From SKLM01 sp964450435 (GTDB lineage: Bacteria; Chloroflexota; Anaerolineae; B4-G1), in NCBI GenBank assembly GCA_964450435.1, contig CAYVCX010000023.1:1-39398 (forward strand): DNA of 39,398 bases. Direction: 5' to 3'. Below are positions 16,683-25,585 of this stretch, piece after piece (the first letter of the stretch is position 1; each line of letters opens with the position of its first letter). The notes below the pieces were generated by a model. The model was given only the letters and a program-made list of their open reading frames with translations, did not search any database and had not been told where the DNA came from. A program made the translations under genes and the position numbers.

Positions 16683-18269
16683 ATGAAACTCTCTGACCTG
16701 CTGCGTCATCTCCCTACCGTCCTTGAGCAGGTAGGTGGGGATGTCGAGATCACTGGCGTGCGTGCCGATTCGCGTCGCGTGCAGCCAGGTGATCTATTCA
16801 TCGCCGTTCCGGGCCTCAACGTGGACGGTCATCGGTTCATCGGCCAGGCGGTGGGCAAAGGCGCCGTAGCCGTCATCGGGGAGCTTCCTTCTGAGGAGCT
16901 CAGGCAGCGGGTCCGTCCTGCGCAGCCCTCCGATTTTGCGTACGTCCGTGTACCCGATTCCAGGGAAGCCTGGGGCTGGGCGTGCGCCGGGTGGGAGGGT
17001 TTGCCGTCTCGAGACTTGACCTTGGTTGGTGTCACCGGCACCGATGGCAAGACCACGACCGTCAGTCTCATCCATAGCATTCTGAATGCTTCCGGGATCA
17101 GGGCCGGGATGGTCAGCACCGTGAACGCGCTCATTCCTGCAGCCGCGGGCGGAGAGCGCGCTGAGACCGTGGTGGAGACCGGCCTTCATACCACTACGCC
17201 GGACCCGCCCGACATTCAGTCTCTCCTGGCTCAGATGGTCGCGGGGGGGGCGACCCACACCGTGCTGGAGGTCACCTCTCACGGCCTGGCACAGCACCGG
17301 GTGGCGGGTTGTGACTTCGATGTGGCGGTCCTCACGAATATCACGCGTGAGCATCTTGACTTTCACCGCTCGTTTGCCGCCTACCGACGGACTAAAGCCA
17401 GGCTGTTCAAAGGATTGAGTGATTCGTTCCGCAAGCCGGGTGTCCGGAAGACCTGTGTCTTGAACGGTGATGATCCCTCGCTTCAGCTTCTCAGCTCCTG
17501 CTGCCCTGGCAGCCCGGTTGTCTATGCCTTGGACCGGGACGCTGACGTTACGGCTTGCGACCTGGAGTTGGGGCGGGAAGAAACGCGGTTTCGCCTGTGT
17601 GCGCCTACGGGTTCCGCTGCTGTCCAGACCTCCTTGGTTGGGCGATACAACGTGCGGAACATTCTCGCCGCAGCGTCGGCCGGCGTGGCTCTTGGGATCG
17701 CGCTCGGCGACATCACGAAGGGGGTTGCGTCCGTCCGTGGGGTTTCCGGAAGGATGGAGCGCATCGAGGCGGGGCAGGATTACCTTGCTATCGTCGACTT
17801 CGCTCATACAGCAAACGCCCTCGAACAGGCGCTCAAGACGGCCAGACCTATGGTAGCTCCTGGGGGCGCCCTTGTCGCCGTCTTTGGCAGCGCCGGTCTG
17901 CGCGACCCGGAGAAGCGGGTCGCTATGGGCCGCGCTGCGGGCCGGCTTGCTGACGTCGTCATCGTCACGGCGGAGGATCCGCGAACCGAGAGCCTGGAGG
18001 CCATCATGGCGGAGATCGCTTCTGCTGCAGAGAGCGAAGGCAAACGTGAGGGCGTGGACCTCTTCCAGATCCAGGACCGAGGGCGGGCGATCCTGCGGGC
18101 CTGTGAGATCGCCCGTGCGGGTGACGTGGTGATCGCCTGCGGCAAGGGGCACGAGGAGAGCATGTGCTTCGGGACCACGGAATACCCGTGGGACGATCGT
18201 CGGGCGATGCGCCTGGCTGTGCATGGCCAGACCTTGGACACGCTGCCTACTGCACGACACGAGAAGTAA
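16683..18269 (+). CDS. murE: UDP-N-acetylmuramyl-tripeptide synthetase (MurE-type ligase)
   Basis: MurE adds the third residue, a diamino acid, to UDP-MurNAc-L-Ala-D-Glu using ATP. The N-terminal uridine-binding domain has ITGVRADSRRVQPGDLFIAV. The ATP P-loop GVTGTDGKTTT is at about 116-126, and TRLHTTTPDP-like and EVTSHGLAQHRVAG motifs follow. The lysine in TKARLF is the candidate carbamylated residue. The amino-acid selectivity motif reads EDPR (about 430), not the DNPR typical of meso-DAP enzymes, so the third residue may differ; L-ornithine occurs in some Chloroflexota. At 528 residues it is slightly long. ATG 16683 follows TGGAGG. No murF, mraY or other mur gene is adjacent, which is unusual. 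Confidence 0.9.
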   Translation: MKLSDLLRHLPTVLEQVGGDVEITGVRADSRRVQPGDLFIAVPGLNVDGHRFIGQAVGKGAVAVIGELPSEELRQRVRPAQPSDFAYVRVPDSREAWGWACAGWEGLPSRDLTLVGVTGTDGKTTTVSLIHSILNASGIRAGMVSTVNALIPAAAGGERAETVVETGLHTTTPDPPDIQSLLAQMVAGGATHTVLEVTSHGLAQHRVAGCDFDVAVLTNITREHLDFHRSFAAYRRTKARLFKGLSDSFRKPGVRKTCVLNGDDPSLQLLSSCCPGSPVVYALDRDADVTACDLELGREETRFRLCAPTGSAAVQTSLVGRYNVRNILAAASAGVALGIALGDITKGVASVRGVSGRMERIEAGQDYLAIVDFAHTANALEQALKTARPMVAPGGALVAVFGSAGLRDPEKRVAMGRAAGRLADVVIVTAEDPRTESLEAIMAEIASAAESEGKREGVDLFQIQDRGRAILRACEIARAGDVVIACGKGHEESMCFGTTEYPWDDRRAMRLAVHGQTLDTLPTARHEK

Positions 18270-18291
18270 GATCAGCGAGGGGGAACAGCCA

Positions 18292-19056
18292 GTGCCTTAC
18301 GTCAACACCAGCGTCGGCGAGCTCTTCTACGCACTGAGCCCGGGGCCGGCCGGGGTTCCTACCCTGGTTCTGGTGCACGGAGCGGGGGGGTCGCGTCTCC
18401 ACTGGCCGCCGGATCTGCGTCGGATGGCTGAGGCCGCTGTCCTCACCCTCGATCTCCCTGGTCATGGCCGGTCGGAGGGCAGCGGGTGCGAGACCATCCA
18501 GGGCTATGCGGATGCCGTCGCCGCCTTCCTCGATGCCGTTGACGCCGCTCCGGCTGTAATAGTTGGGCATTCTATGGGCGGGGCTGTCGCTCAGACACTG
18601 GCGCTGAAGCGGCCCGACCAGGTGGCGAGGATCGCACTCATAGCTACGGGCGCCCGGCTCCGCGTCGCGCCCGCTATTCTGCAGGGCATTCGGGATGACT
18701 TCCAGCAGGCCGTGGACCTCATCACACGTTATGCTTGGGCACCGGATGCCGATCCCTCTGTGAGAGAACTGGGGCGCCAGGCTCTGAGAGATACCGGCCC
18801 GGATGTGCTGTTGGCCGACTTCCTGGCCTGCGACCGGTTTGACGTTATGGACCACCTGAGCGGAATCCAGGTGCCCACCCTGGTCATCGGCGGAACCGCC
18901 GACCAACTCACGCCGACATACTACGCCCGTTTCTTGGCCGAGAACATCCCGGATGCGCGAATGGTGACCGTTGAGGGAGCCGGTCACATGGTCATGCTGG
19001 AGCTACCGGAAGAAGTTGCTGAAGCGGTGCGCCGCTTCGTGACGGCACCCCGCTAA
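18292..19056 (+). CDS. Alpha/beta-fold hydrolase
   Basis: This is a single-domain alpha/beta hydrolase of 254 residues with no signal peptide. The oxyanion motif LVHGAGGS, nucleophile elbow GHSMGG (Ser at about 94), acid residue in GGTADQLTP and His in GAGHMVMLE form a complete triad. The substrate cannot be assigned; its nearest style is the MhpC/BioH-like esterases. The open frame begins at 18223 inside murE, but GTG 18292 has GAGGGGG about 9 bases upstream and starts at the first conserved strand. It follows murE by 22 bases and is probably co-transcribed with it. Confidence 0.87.
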   Translation: MPYVNTSVGELFYALSPGPAGVPTLVLVHGAGGSRLHWPPDLRRMAEAAVLTLDLPGHGRSEGSGCETIQGYADAVAAFLDAVDAAPAVIVGHSMGGAVAQTLALKRPDQVARIALIATGARLRVAPAILQGIRDDFQQAVDLITRYAWAPDADPSVRELGRQALRDTGPDVLLADFLACDRFDVMDHLSGIQVPTLVIGGTADQLTPTYYARFLAENIPDARMVTVEGAGHMVMLELPEEVAEAVRRFVTAPR

Positions 19057-19062
19057 CGCCTT

Positions 19063-19088
19063 CCCGGGTGGCTCCGGGCCCCGTTTTT
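19063..19088 (+). terminator. Intrinsic terminator downstream of the alpha/beta hydrolase
   Basis: CCCGG (19063-19067) pairs with CCGGG (19074-19078) around a 6-base loop, followed shortly by TTTTT (19084-19088). It sits in the 43-base gap between the convergent hydrolase and rho genes. The T-run serves only the plus-strand direction. Confidence 0.5.
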
Positions 19089-19099
19089 CTCCTCTCGCC

Positions 19100-20368
19100 C
19101 TACATGGCGAACAGGTTGAGAAACTCCTCGTTGCTCTTCGTGCCTCGCAGTACCTGGAGCAGCTCCTCCATCGCTTGGGCCTCCGTGTAACCGGAGGACT
19201 GCGAGTCGAGGAAGCGCTGCCGCATCAGCCAGATCTTCTGCCGCGTCTTGTCATCCAGGAGCAGTTCCTCCCGGCGCGTGCCCGAGCGCTCGATGTTGAA
19301 GGCGGGGAAGATGCGCCGCTCCTGCAGCCTGCGGCTCAGATGGAGCTCCATGTTGCCCGTGCCCTTGAACTCCTCGTAGATCATATCGTCCATGCGGCTG
19401 CCCGTGTCGATGAGACAGGTAGCAATGATCGTCAGGCTGCCGCCGTGCTCGATATTCCGGGCTGCTCCGAAGAAGTGCTTCGGAGGATACAGGGCCGCTG
19501 GGTCCAGGCCTCCAGAGAGGGTGCGCCCACTGGGCTGGACCACCAGGTTGTACGCGCGCGAGAGGCGGGTGATGCTGTCCAGAAGGATGGCGACCTCATC
19601 CCCTTCCTCGACCAGCCGCTTGGCGCGAGCCAGCGCCGTCTCCGCTACTTGCGCGTGGCTCCGGGCGTGCTCGTCGAAGGTTGAGCTGATGACCTCGGCG
19701 TCGACCGAACGGTCCATATCGGTGACCTCCTCCGGTCGCTCGCCGATCAGCACGACCATCAGATACACCTCGGGATGGCTGCTGGTGATCCCGTTAGCGA
19801 TGTGTTTCAGCACCGTCGTCTTCCCCGCCTTGGGCGGGGATACAATGAGCCCCCGTTGTCCCTTGCCCACCGGCGCGATCATACTCAGGAGGCGCGTGGT
19901 TGGATTGCCGCGGGGTCGCTCCAAGTAGAATCGCTCGTTGGGGAAGATCGGGGTCAGCGACTCGAAGCGCGGGCGCCGCTTCGCCGCTTCTGGGTCGCGG
20001 GCATTCACCGCCTCCACCCGCAAGAGGCTGTAGTAGCGCTCGTTCTCCTTGGGTGGACGTATCTGCCCCAGAACCAGATCCCCCGTGCGCAGGCCGAAAC
20101 GATGGATCTGCGACGACGACACGTAGACGTCGTTGGAGCTCGGCTTATACGCATCTGGCCGGAGATACCCCTTGCTGTCATCGATGATGTCAAGCACGCC
20201 CCCACCGAAGATCAGTCCCTCGCGCTCTGTCTTGGCCTGGAGCAAGCGCATGATGAGATCTTCTTTCTTGAGGCTGCTGTACCCCGACACGTCCCAATCT
20301 CTGGCTAGCTCGCGCAGCTCGTCCATCGTCATTTCCTGCAAGCTAGTTATGTTCACTTGTTCGTTCAC
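19100..20368 (-). CDS. rho: Transcription termination factor Rho
   Basis: Rho is a hexameric RNA-dependent ATPase that releases transcripts. The N-terminal Rho_N helices (SLQEMTMDELRELARDWDV) precede the cold-shock-type RNA-binding domain (YLRPDAYKPSSNDVYVSSSQ). The ATPase domain has the Walker A SPPKAGKTT (about 175), VLIGERPEEVTDM, and GTGNMELHLSRRLQERRIFPA. At 422 residues it is standard. The open frame continues upstream to 20794 across fbp, but GTG 20368 is the real start, with GGGAG about 9 bases before it and normal alignment from there. It follows fbp by 44 bases and ends the long minus-strand run from rpsB. Confidence 0.97.
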   Translation of the reverse strand: MNEQVNITSLQEMTMDELRELARDWDVSGYSSLKKEDLIMRLLQAKTEREGLIFGGGVLDIIDDSKGYLRPDAYKPSSNDVYVSSSQIHRFGLRTGDLVLGQIRPPKENERYYSLLRVEAVNARDPEAAKRRPRFESLTPIFPNERFYLERPRGNPTTRLLSMIAPVGKGQRGLIVSPPKAGKTTVLKHIANGITSSHPEVYLMVVLIGERPEEVTDMDRSVDAEVISSTFDEHARSHAQVAETALARAKRLVEEGDEVAILLDSITRLSRAYNLVVQPSGRTLSGGLDPAALYPPKHFFGAARNIEHGGSLTIIATCLIDTGSRMDDMIYEEFKGTGNMELHLSRRLQERRIFPAFNIERSGTRREELLLDDKTRQKIWLMRQRFLDSQSSGYTEAQAMEELLQVLRGTKSNEEFLNLFAM

Positions 20369-20412
20369 TCTACTTTCTCCCTTCTCTTCCTCTGCTTTCG
20401 TTTGAAGCCCGT

Positions 20413-21423
20413 CTATGCGTCGTATTCGGCGATGAATTCTTCTGCTCTTTCCACCAGGTCGCGGTTCCCGATGAATAGAGGCGTTCGTTGGTGCAGCTCC
20501 TGCGGCTTGATGTCCAGGATGTTCTCCTGTCCGTTTGACGCGTAGCCGCCGGCCTGTTCGACGATGAAAGCCAATGGGTTCGCCTCGTAGACCAGGCGCA
20601 GCTTCCCCTGCGGATACCTCATATCGGCTGGATAGTAGAAGATTCCACCCTTCAACAGCGTGCGATGGAAATCGGCCACCAGAGCACCAATGTACCGTTC
20701 GGAGAGTGGATCGCGCTCGTCCTCTTCGTCCATGCCGTGCAGCCAACGGCCAAACCGCCGGATTCCTTCTGAGCGGTACTTCTCGTGCGCACAATTGGAG
20801 CTGCTGTACTTCGGGGTCTCCGGGATGCGCAGGTTGGGATGCGACAGCAAGAACTCTCCCAGGCTGGGGTCGAGCGTGAAACCGTGCACGCCCTGTCCCG
20901 TAGTGTATACCATCATCGTGCTGGAGCCGAAGATGATGTAGCCCGCTGCTGCCGCGTCTCGCCCTCTCTGAAGACAGTCTTCCACCGTGCCTGGACCGTT
21001 CTCACTCACACGGCCATAGATCGCAAAAACGGTGCCGATGGTAGCGTTGATGTCGATGTTGGAAGAGCCGTCTAGCGGATCAAACACCAGCACGTACTTG
21101 CCCGTTCCGTACCCAGCGGGGACGTGAATCAGGTCCTCTCTCTCTTCCGATGCCATCGCGGCCAGTCGACCGGTGAACGAGTTCATACGGACGATCACCT
21201 GGTTCGCATACACATCCAGCTTCATCTGCTCTTCATCCTGGATGTTCCTTTGGCCCGCCGACCCCAGGATGTTTACTAGGCCTGCCCGCGTGGTCTCGCG
21301 AGCGATGATCTTCCCGGCGAGGGCGACGTCGTACATCAGGTTGGAGAACACACCTGTCGCTTCAGGGAATTCACGCTCCTGCTCGATAATGTGTCTCTCT
21401 ATAGTGATAATCCGATCATCCAT
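20413..21423 (-). CDS. fbp: Fructose-1,6-bisphosphatase class 1
   Basis: FBPase removes the 1-phosphate of fructose-1,6-bisphosphate in gluconeogenesis and needs Mg2+. The metal-binding signature FDPLDGSSNIDIN is at about 110-122. The substrate loop YSSSNCAHEKYRSEG and the C-terminal FIVEQAGGYASNG and LHQRTPLFIGN are also present. At 336 residues it is a normal length. ATG 21423 follows GGGAGGCAGG. The gene sits between the CBS-pair gene (36-base gap) and rho, an unexpected metabolic gene inside a translation and envelope gene run. Confidence 0.96.
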   Translation of the reverse strand: MDDRIITIERHIIEQEREFPEATGVFSNLMYDVALAGKIIARETTRAGLVNILGSAGQRNIQDEEQMKLDVYANQVIVRMNSFTGRLAAMASEEREDLIHVPAGYGTGKYVLVFDPLDGSSNIDINATIGTVFAIYGRVSENGPGTVEDCLQRGRDAAAAGYIIFGSSTMMVYTTGQGVHGFTLDPSLGEFLLSHPNLRIPETPKYSSSNCAHEKYRSEGIRRFGRWLHGMDEEDERDPLSERYIGALVADFHRTLLKGGIFYYPADMRYPQGKLRLVYEANPLAFIVEQAGGYASNGQENILDIKPQELHQRTPLFIGNRDLVERAEEFIAEYDA

Positions 21424-21459
21424 ATCCTGCCTCCCAGGCGTCTCTGCGGCGGTGCCCGT

Positions 21460-21867
21460 TCAGTCCAGATACCAGACCCAGCGGGCTCCGCGCATCTCGC
21501 GTATGATGTCTGTAGTGGACAGTATGCCTAGCGGCGCGTCATCATTACCGACCACGAGCAGACGGTGGATGTCCGTCTCAAGGAGTTTCCGGGCTGCATC
21601 CTTTACCGTCGCGCCCTCCGGCACGCTGATAACCTCAGAAGTCATTATGTCTCGGGCCTCAATCGCACCCAGGTCCTCGCTGTAATGGGCAATTGTGTCC
21701 ATGTGGGATACGACACCAACCGGGGGAGCACCTTCTCGTTCTGCCACCATGATCGCGTGAATCTCCGTATCGGCCATCACGCGCACTACTTCCTGCAGCG
21801 GGGTTTCTGGCTTGCAGAAAATCACGCCCTTGTGATAGATATCCCGTACCAGCCGTTTCTCTTCCAT
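21460..21867 (-). CDS. Two-CBS-domain protein
   Basis: The 135-residue protein consists of two CBS motifs and nothing else: VRDIYHKGVIFCKPETPLQEVVRVM...GVVSHMDTIAH as the first and ARDIMTSEVISVPEGATVKDAARKL...GILSTTDIIREM as the second. Paired CBS domains bind adenine nucleotides and usually act as an energy-state sensor on a partner. The neighbouring fbp would be a reasonable partner, but that is only inference. The open frame runs back into cdsA (to 22593). ATG 21867 is chosen for its strong AAGGAGG site. Confidence 0.85.
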   Translation of the reverse strand: MEEKRLVRDIYHKGVIFCKPETPLQEVVRVMADTEIHAIMVAEREGAPPVGVVSHMDTIAHYSEDLGAIEARDIMTSEVISVPEGATVKDAARKLLETDIHRLLVVGNDDAPLGILSTTDIIREMRGARWVWYLD

Positions 21868-21905
21868 TCCTTGTCGCCTCCTTCCCGACAGATGTCTCTT
21901 GAGGA

Positions 21906-22718
21906 CTACCTCACAAACCATATGACGTAGTAGTAGCCGATTGTGACCGCCCAGATCACGCTGTCCAGGCGATCGAGCACGCCCCCATGCCCCGGCAACA
22001 GGCTGCTGCTGTCCTTTACACCGGCCTCCCGCTTGACCATTGAGATCGCCAGATCGCCGACTGGGGCGATGCTGCCGATCAGGGCCCCCAGCATCAGCGC
22101 CTGTACAACCCGGACAGGGCCCACCGGGCCCACCGCAAACGTCTGCAGTTGAAACACCAGAAGCCCGGTCAGTCCGCCAGCCGCGATGCCGCTCGCGTAT
22201 CCCTCCCACGTCTTCCCCGAGCTCACCGAGGGCGCCATCTTGTGCTTGCCCCACGCTGAGCCTATGAAATAGGCTGCAGAATCGGCTACCAATATCGAGG
22301 ATACCGACAGCAGCGTCCACCACAGGCCGCCCCGCGGCAAGGCTCGTAACCTCAACGCGTGCGATGCGTACAGCCCCACGTAGATTCCGCTCGTTGCCGT
22401 TCCGGTCCAATCTGCCACGTTCCCCTGCCTCCTGCCAGCAATCTGCCACACCACGGAAAGGGCCAGGATCGCGCTCACGCCGGGGCCCACCAGTCCGCGC
22501 TCCGGGAGTACGCCGTCCAGCAAGAACAGCCACACCAGGGCGATCCCGAACACGTGGGCGGGCTGGATACCGCGGCGGGAGACCAGACGACAAAACTCGA
22601 TCTCAGCGAGCGTCGTGAGGCCAAGTACCAGGGCAAAGAGCGGGAGTCCGCCCAGATAGATGGTCCATGTGACGATCGGGATCAGGACGATTGCAGTGAG
22701 CAGGCGGGTAAGTAGCAC
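21906..22718 (-). CDS. cdsA: Phosphatidate cytidylyltransferase
   Basis: CdsA makes CDP-diacylglycerol from phosphatidic acid and CTP in the cytoplasmic membrane, the entry point to phospholipids. The protein is almost entirely transmembrane helices (about seven or eight). It carries SSGKTWEGYASG and the C-terminal signature VKDSSSLLPGHGGVLDRLDS with its metal-binding Asp residues. At 270 residues it is a normal length. The start is GTG 22718; it lacks an obvious ribosome site, so a slightly upstream start is possible. It follows uppS by 66 bases in the classic frr-uppS-cdsA order. Confidence 0.94.
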   Translation of the reverse strand: MLLTRLLTAIVLIPIVTWTIYLGGLPLFALVLGLTTLAEIEFCRLVSRRGIQPAHVFGIALVWLFLLDGVLPERGLVGPGVSAILALSVVWQIAGRRQGNVADWTGTATSGIYVGLYASHALRLRALPRGGLWWTLLSVSSILVADSAAYFIGSAWGKHKMAPSVSSGKTWEGYASGIAAGGLTGLLVFQLQTFAVGPVGPVRVVQALMLGALIGSIAPVGDLAISMVKREAGVKDSSSLLPGHGGVLDRLDSVIWAVTIGYYYVIWFVR

Positions 22719-22784
22719 AAATCGAGCGGTCCGGAGCTGTTCGGCGGTCGGCGAGACAGGTTGCCGCTGCTTGAGCCTGGAATA

Positions 22785-23534
22785 CTATGCAGTCGGAGAG
22801 TTCCCCGGTACGAGGCCGAATCGACGTTCGCGGCGATTGAAGTCCTTCAGGGCTTCGTAGAGGTCATCCTTACCAAAATCGGGCCACAGGGCGGGTGTCG
22901 TATAGAACTCGGCATAGGCCGCCTGCCAGACAAGGAAATTGCTCAGGCGCATTTCCCCACTGGTGCGGATGATCAGATCGGGGTCGGGTTGTCCGGCCGT
23001 GTATAGATTGCGGCTGATAAGTTCGCCGTCGATGCGTTCCGCTGGCACCCCATCAGCGATGATCTTGCGCACTGCGTCGACGATCTCCGCTCTGCCCCCG
23101 TAGTTGAACGCCACGTTGAGGACCAGCCGATCGTTGTCCTTTGTCAGCTCCACCGCTTCCTGTATGCGCTCCTGGATATCCGGCGGAATGCGGTTCAGCC
23201 GGCCCAGGTGGCGCAATTGGACCCCCTGATCGTGCAACTTGTCAACTTCTCGGTCGATCACTCGCCTGAATATCGAGAGCAGCCCTTGCACCTCGCTCTC
23301 TGGCCGCCCCCAGTTCTCCGTGGAGAAAGCGTAGATGGTCAGGAACTCGATCCCGAACTCGACTGCCGCCCGCAGCACTGGGCGCAGGTTCTCCGTGCCC
23401 GCGCGATGCCCGGCGACTCTGGGCAGTCCTCGTTGCCGAGCCCAACGGCCGTTTCCGTCCATGATCACGCCGACGTGCCGAGGCACACGTTCCAGAGGAG
23501 GGTATTCGGTGGTAGTTTGCTGCTCGGATGGCAT
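22785..23534 (-). CDS. uppS: Isoprenyl transferase (undecaprenyl diphosphate synthase)
   Basis: This cis-prenyltransferase makes the lipid carrier for cell-wall precursors from farnesyl diphosphate and IPP. VGVIMDGNGRWARQRG contains the catalytic Asp, followed by AGHRAG, LTIYAFSTENWGRP, LNVAFNYGGRAEI, and the C-terminal DLIIRTSGEMRLSNFL and QAAYAEFY motifs. At 249 residues it is standard. ATG 23534 is 30 bases after the frr stop and has only a weak ribosome site, so translational coupling to frr is likely. Confidence 0.96.
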   Translation of the reverse strand: MPSEQQTTTEYPPLERVPRHVGVIMDGNGRWARQRGLPRVAGHRAGTENLRPVLRAAVEFGIEFLTIYAFSTENWGRPESEVQGLLSIFRRVIDREVDKLHDQGVQLRHLGRLNRIPPDIQERIQEAVELTKDNDRLVLNVAFNYGGRAEIVDAVRKIIADGVPAERIDGELISRNLYTAGQPDPDLIIRTSGEMRLSNFLVWQAAYAEFYTTPALWPDFGKDDLYEALKDFNRRERRFGLVPGNSPTA

Positions 23535-23564
23535 ATCAGCTAACGAACCTGCGAGGGCGAAGAG

Positions 23565-24122
23565 CTAGCTCTCCATGATCTCGCGCTGCTTACGTGTGCT
23601 CATCTCTTCCATCTTCTCGGTGTAGCTCTCGATGAGGTCCTGAAGCTCGTCTTTGCCCCGGTAGAACTCGTCCTCGGAGATGAGCTTCTCACGCTCGAAC
23701 TCGCGCAAGTCCTCAAGCCCGTCTCGCCGTATGTTCCGGAGCGCCACCTTGCCTTCCTCGACCCGCTGGCGCACCATCTTCGCGAGCTCTTGTCTCCGCT
23801 CCTCTGTGAGACGCGGGATCGGCAGCCGGATGATCCTGCCGTCGTTCGACGGTGTAAGGCCGACGTCGGATTTCAGGATGCCGCGCTCAACCTCCTCCAG
23901 CGACTCCGGGTCGTACGGTCGGACCACCAGCAAGCTCGGCTCCGGCGCCGATATGACTGCTAGCTGGTTGAGAGGCGTCGACTGGCCGTAGTAATTCACC
24001 ATCACCCGCTCCAGCAGAGCAGGCGACGCGCGCCCTGTGCGAATTGTGCGCAGATCTGCCCTCAGCGCCTCGAGGGCCTGATGCATCCGCTTCTCTGTTT
24101 CGCGAAGGAGTTCTTGATACAT
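23565..24122 (-). CDS. frr: Ribosome recycling factor
   Basis: RRF splits the post-termination ribosome together with EF-G. The 185-residue protein shows the usual RTGRASPALLERVMVNYYG, TPLNQLAVISAPEP, SDVGLTPSNDGRIIRLPIP, and the closing coiled-coil helices rich in Glu and Arg. The open frame extends upstream to 24230 inside pyrH, but ATG 24122, two bases after the pyrH stop, matches the family N-terminus (MYQELLRETEKRM). The pyrH-frr order is nearly universal. Confidence 0.97.
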   Translation of the reverse strand: MYQELLRETEKRMHQALEALRADLRTIRTGRASPALLERVMVNYYGQSTPLNQLAVISAPEPSLLVVRPYDPESLEEVERGILKSDVGLTPSNDGRIIRLPIPRLTEERRQELAKMVRQRVEEGKVALRNIRRDGLEDLREFEREKLISEDEFYRGKDELQDLIESYTEKMEEMSTRKQREIMES

Positions 24123-24124
24123 AG

Positions 24125-24841
24125 TTAACGTGACACTAGGGTGCCAATCGGCTCTCCCAGGACGGCCTGCTCCAGGCTGTGCGGCTGCCACATATTGAGC
24201 ACTACCAACGGGAGATCGTTCTCCATACAAAGCGAAATCGCCGTGGCATCCATCACACCCACCCGCATCTCCAGCGCCTCCATATACGTCAGTCCGTCGA
24301 AACGTTCGGCGTCCGGATTCTCATAGGGATCCTCGGCGTACACCCCGTCGACTTTCGTGGCTTTGATGAGCAGGTCAGCGTTGATCTCCATTGCCCTCAA
24401 CGCAGCCGCCGTGTCGGTGGTGAAGTACGGGTTGCCCGTCCCCCCTCCGATGATGACAACTCGCCCCTTTTCCAGGTGGCGGATGGTGCGGAGGCGTATA
24501 TACGGCTCGGCGATAGCCCGCATCTCAATGGCGGTCTGCACGCGGATGGTAGTCCCCATCCGCTCGAGTGCGTCTGCCAGCGCGAGAGCGTTCATCACCG
24601 TTGCTAGCATCCCCATGTGATCCGCCGTGGCGCGGTCCATCCCGTGTGCCAACCCGTCGCGGCCGCGCCAGATGTTGCCGGCACCCAGAACGATGGCCAC
24701 CTCCGTCTCCAGGGCGTGCACGGCCTGTACCTTGGCGGCGACCTCCTCGGCCATATGTGGGCTGATTCCGAAGCCACCCGGCTCCGCGAGGGCCTCGCCG
24801 CCTAGCTTGAGTAGAACCCGTTTGTACTTGGCTACAGCCAC
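24125..24841 (-). CDS. pyrH: Uridylate kinase
   Basis: PyrH converts UMP to UDP; it is a hexameric amino-acid-kinase-fold enzyme. Motifs are KRVLLKLGGEAL, VLGAGNIWRGRD, the dimer and effector loop DRATADHMGMLATVMN, VVIIGGGTGNPYFTTDTAAALRA, KATKVDGVYAEDP and VMDATAISLCMENDLPLVV. At 238 residues it is standard. It lies 76 bases downstream of tsf. An 8-bp inverted repeat, GAACGCCC 24859-24866 / GGGCGTTC 24912-24919, spans that gap and could form a weak processing or pausing structure. Confidence 0.97.
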   Translation of the reverse strand: MAVAKYKRVLLKLGGEALAEPGGFGISPHMAEEVAAKVQAVHALETEVAIVLGAGNIWRGRDGLAHGMDRATADHMGMLATVMNALALADALERMGTTIRVQTAIEMRAIAEPYIRLRTIRHLEKGRVVIIGGGTGNPYFTTDTAAALRAMEINADLLIKATKVDGVYAEDPYENPDAERFDGLTYMEALEMRVGVMDATAISLCMENDLPLVVLNMWQPHSLEQAVLGEPIGTLVSR

Positions 24842-24917
24842 GACGCCCTATCCTTCAAGAACGCCCTGACCGACGCTCCGCAGGCCGCGTGCAGTGCCAG
24901 TATCTGGTGTTGGGCGT

Positions 24918-25523
24918 TCACGGTGTTGATCGCTCTCCTACCTCGTATCTTTCGAAGCGGCTCAGAACGACAAGCTCCCCGAACGCTGTAGTGGCTTCGT
25001 TGAGCAAGTCTGCGATGGTCTTATCCTCGTTCTTGACGAAAGGCTGTTCCAGGAGGCAAACCTGCTCGTAGAACTTCTCCATACGCCCCTCCACGATGCG
25101 GTTCACAATGTCCTCTGGCTTGCCTTCTTCTACCGCTTGCTTCCGGTAAATCCTCTTCTCTTCTTCCGCCACTTCTTCAGGCATCTCTTCTCGGACGACG
25201 TAGCGCGGTGCGGCAAAGGCGATGTGCAGGGCCAGGTTGTGGGCCAGGGTCTCGAAGTCATCCGTGCGAGCCACGAAGTCCGTCTCGCAGTTGAGTTCTA
25301 GCATCACCCCGACCTGGCTGCCGTGGTGGATGTACGCCTCAATGCGACCCTCAGAGGCTGCACTCTCACTCTTCTTCGCTGCTTCAGCGTGACCTTTCTC
25401 ACGCAGGTGAGCGATCGCCTCCTCGAAGTCACCAGCGCTCTCCTTGAGCGCCTCGCGGCAATCCAATACGCCGGCGCTGGTCACGTCCCGCAGTTCCTTG
25501 ATCATCGACGCTGTGATTTCCAA
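24918..25523 (-). CDS. tsf: Translation elongation factor Ts, short form
   Basis: EF-Ts recycles EF-Tu-GDP. The UBA-like N-terminal domain (ITASMIKELRDVTSAGVLDCREAL) is followed by the core with LNCETDFVART, ALHIAFAAPRYV, VNRIVEGRMEKFYEQVCLLEQPFVK, and a C-terminal ERYEVGE. At 201 residues it is the short form, as in Thermus, lacking the second half of the E. coli core and coiled coil. TSAG replaces the usual TGAG. It follows rpsB by 62 bases. Confidence 0.96.
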   Translation of the reverse strand: MEITASMIKELRDVTSAGVLDCREALKESAGDFEEAIAHLREKGHAEAAKKSESAASEGRIEAYIHHGSQVGVMLELNCETDFVARTDDFETLAHNLALHIAFAAPRYVVREEMPEEVAEEEKRIYRKQAVEEGKPEDIVNRIVEGRMEKFYEQVCLLEQPFVKNEDKTIADLLNEATTAFGELVVLSRFERYEVGERSTP

Positions 25524-25585
25524 AGATTCCTCTCCTCATTACCGTGCGCACTCATCTGCATCAAGGGATCGTACCCTTGGGTTGT

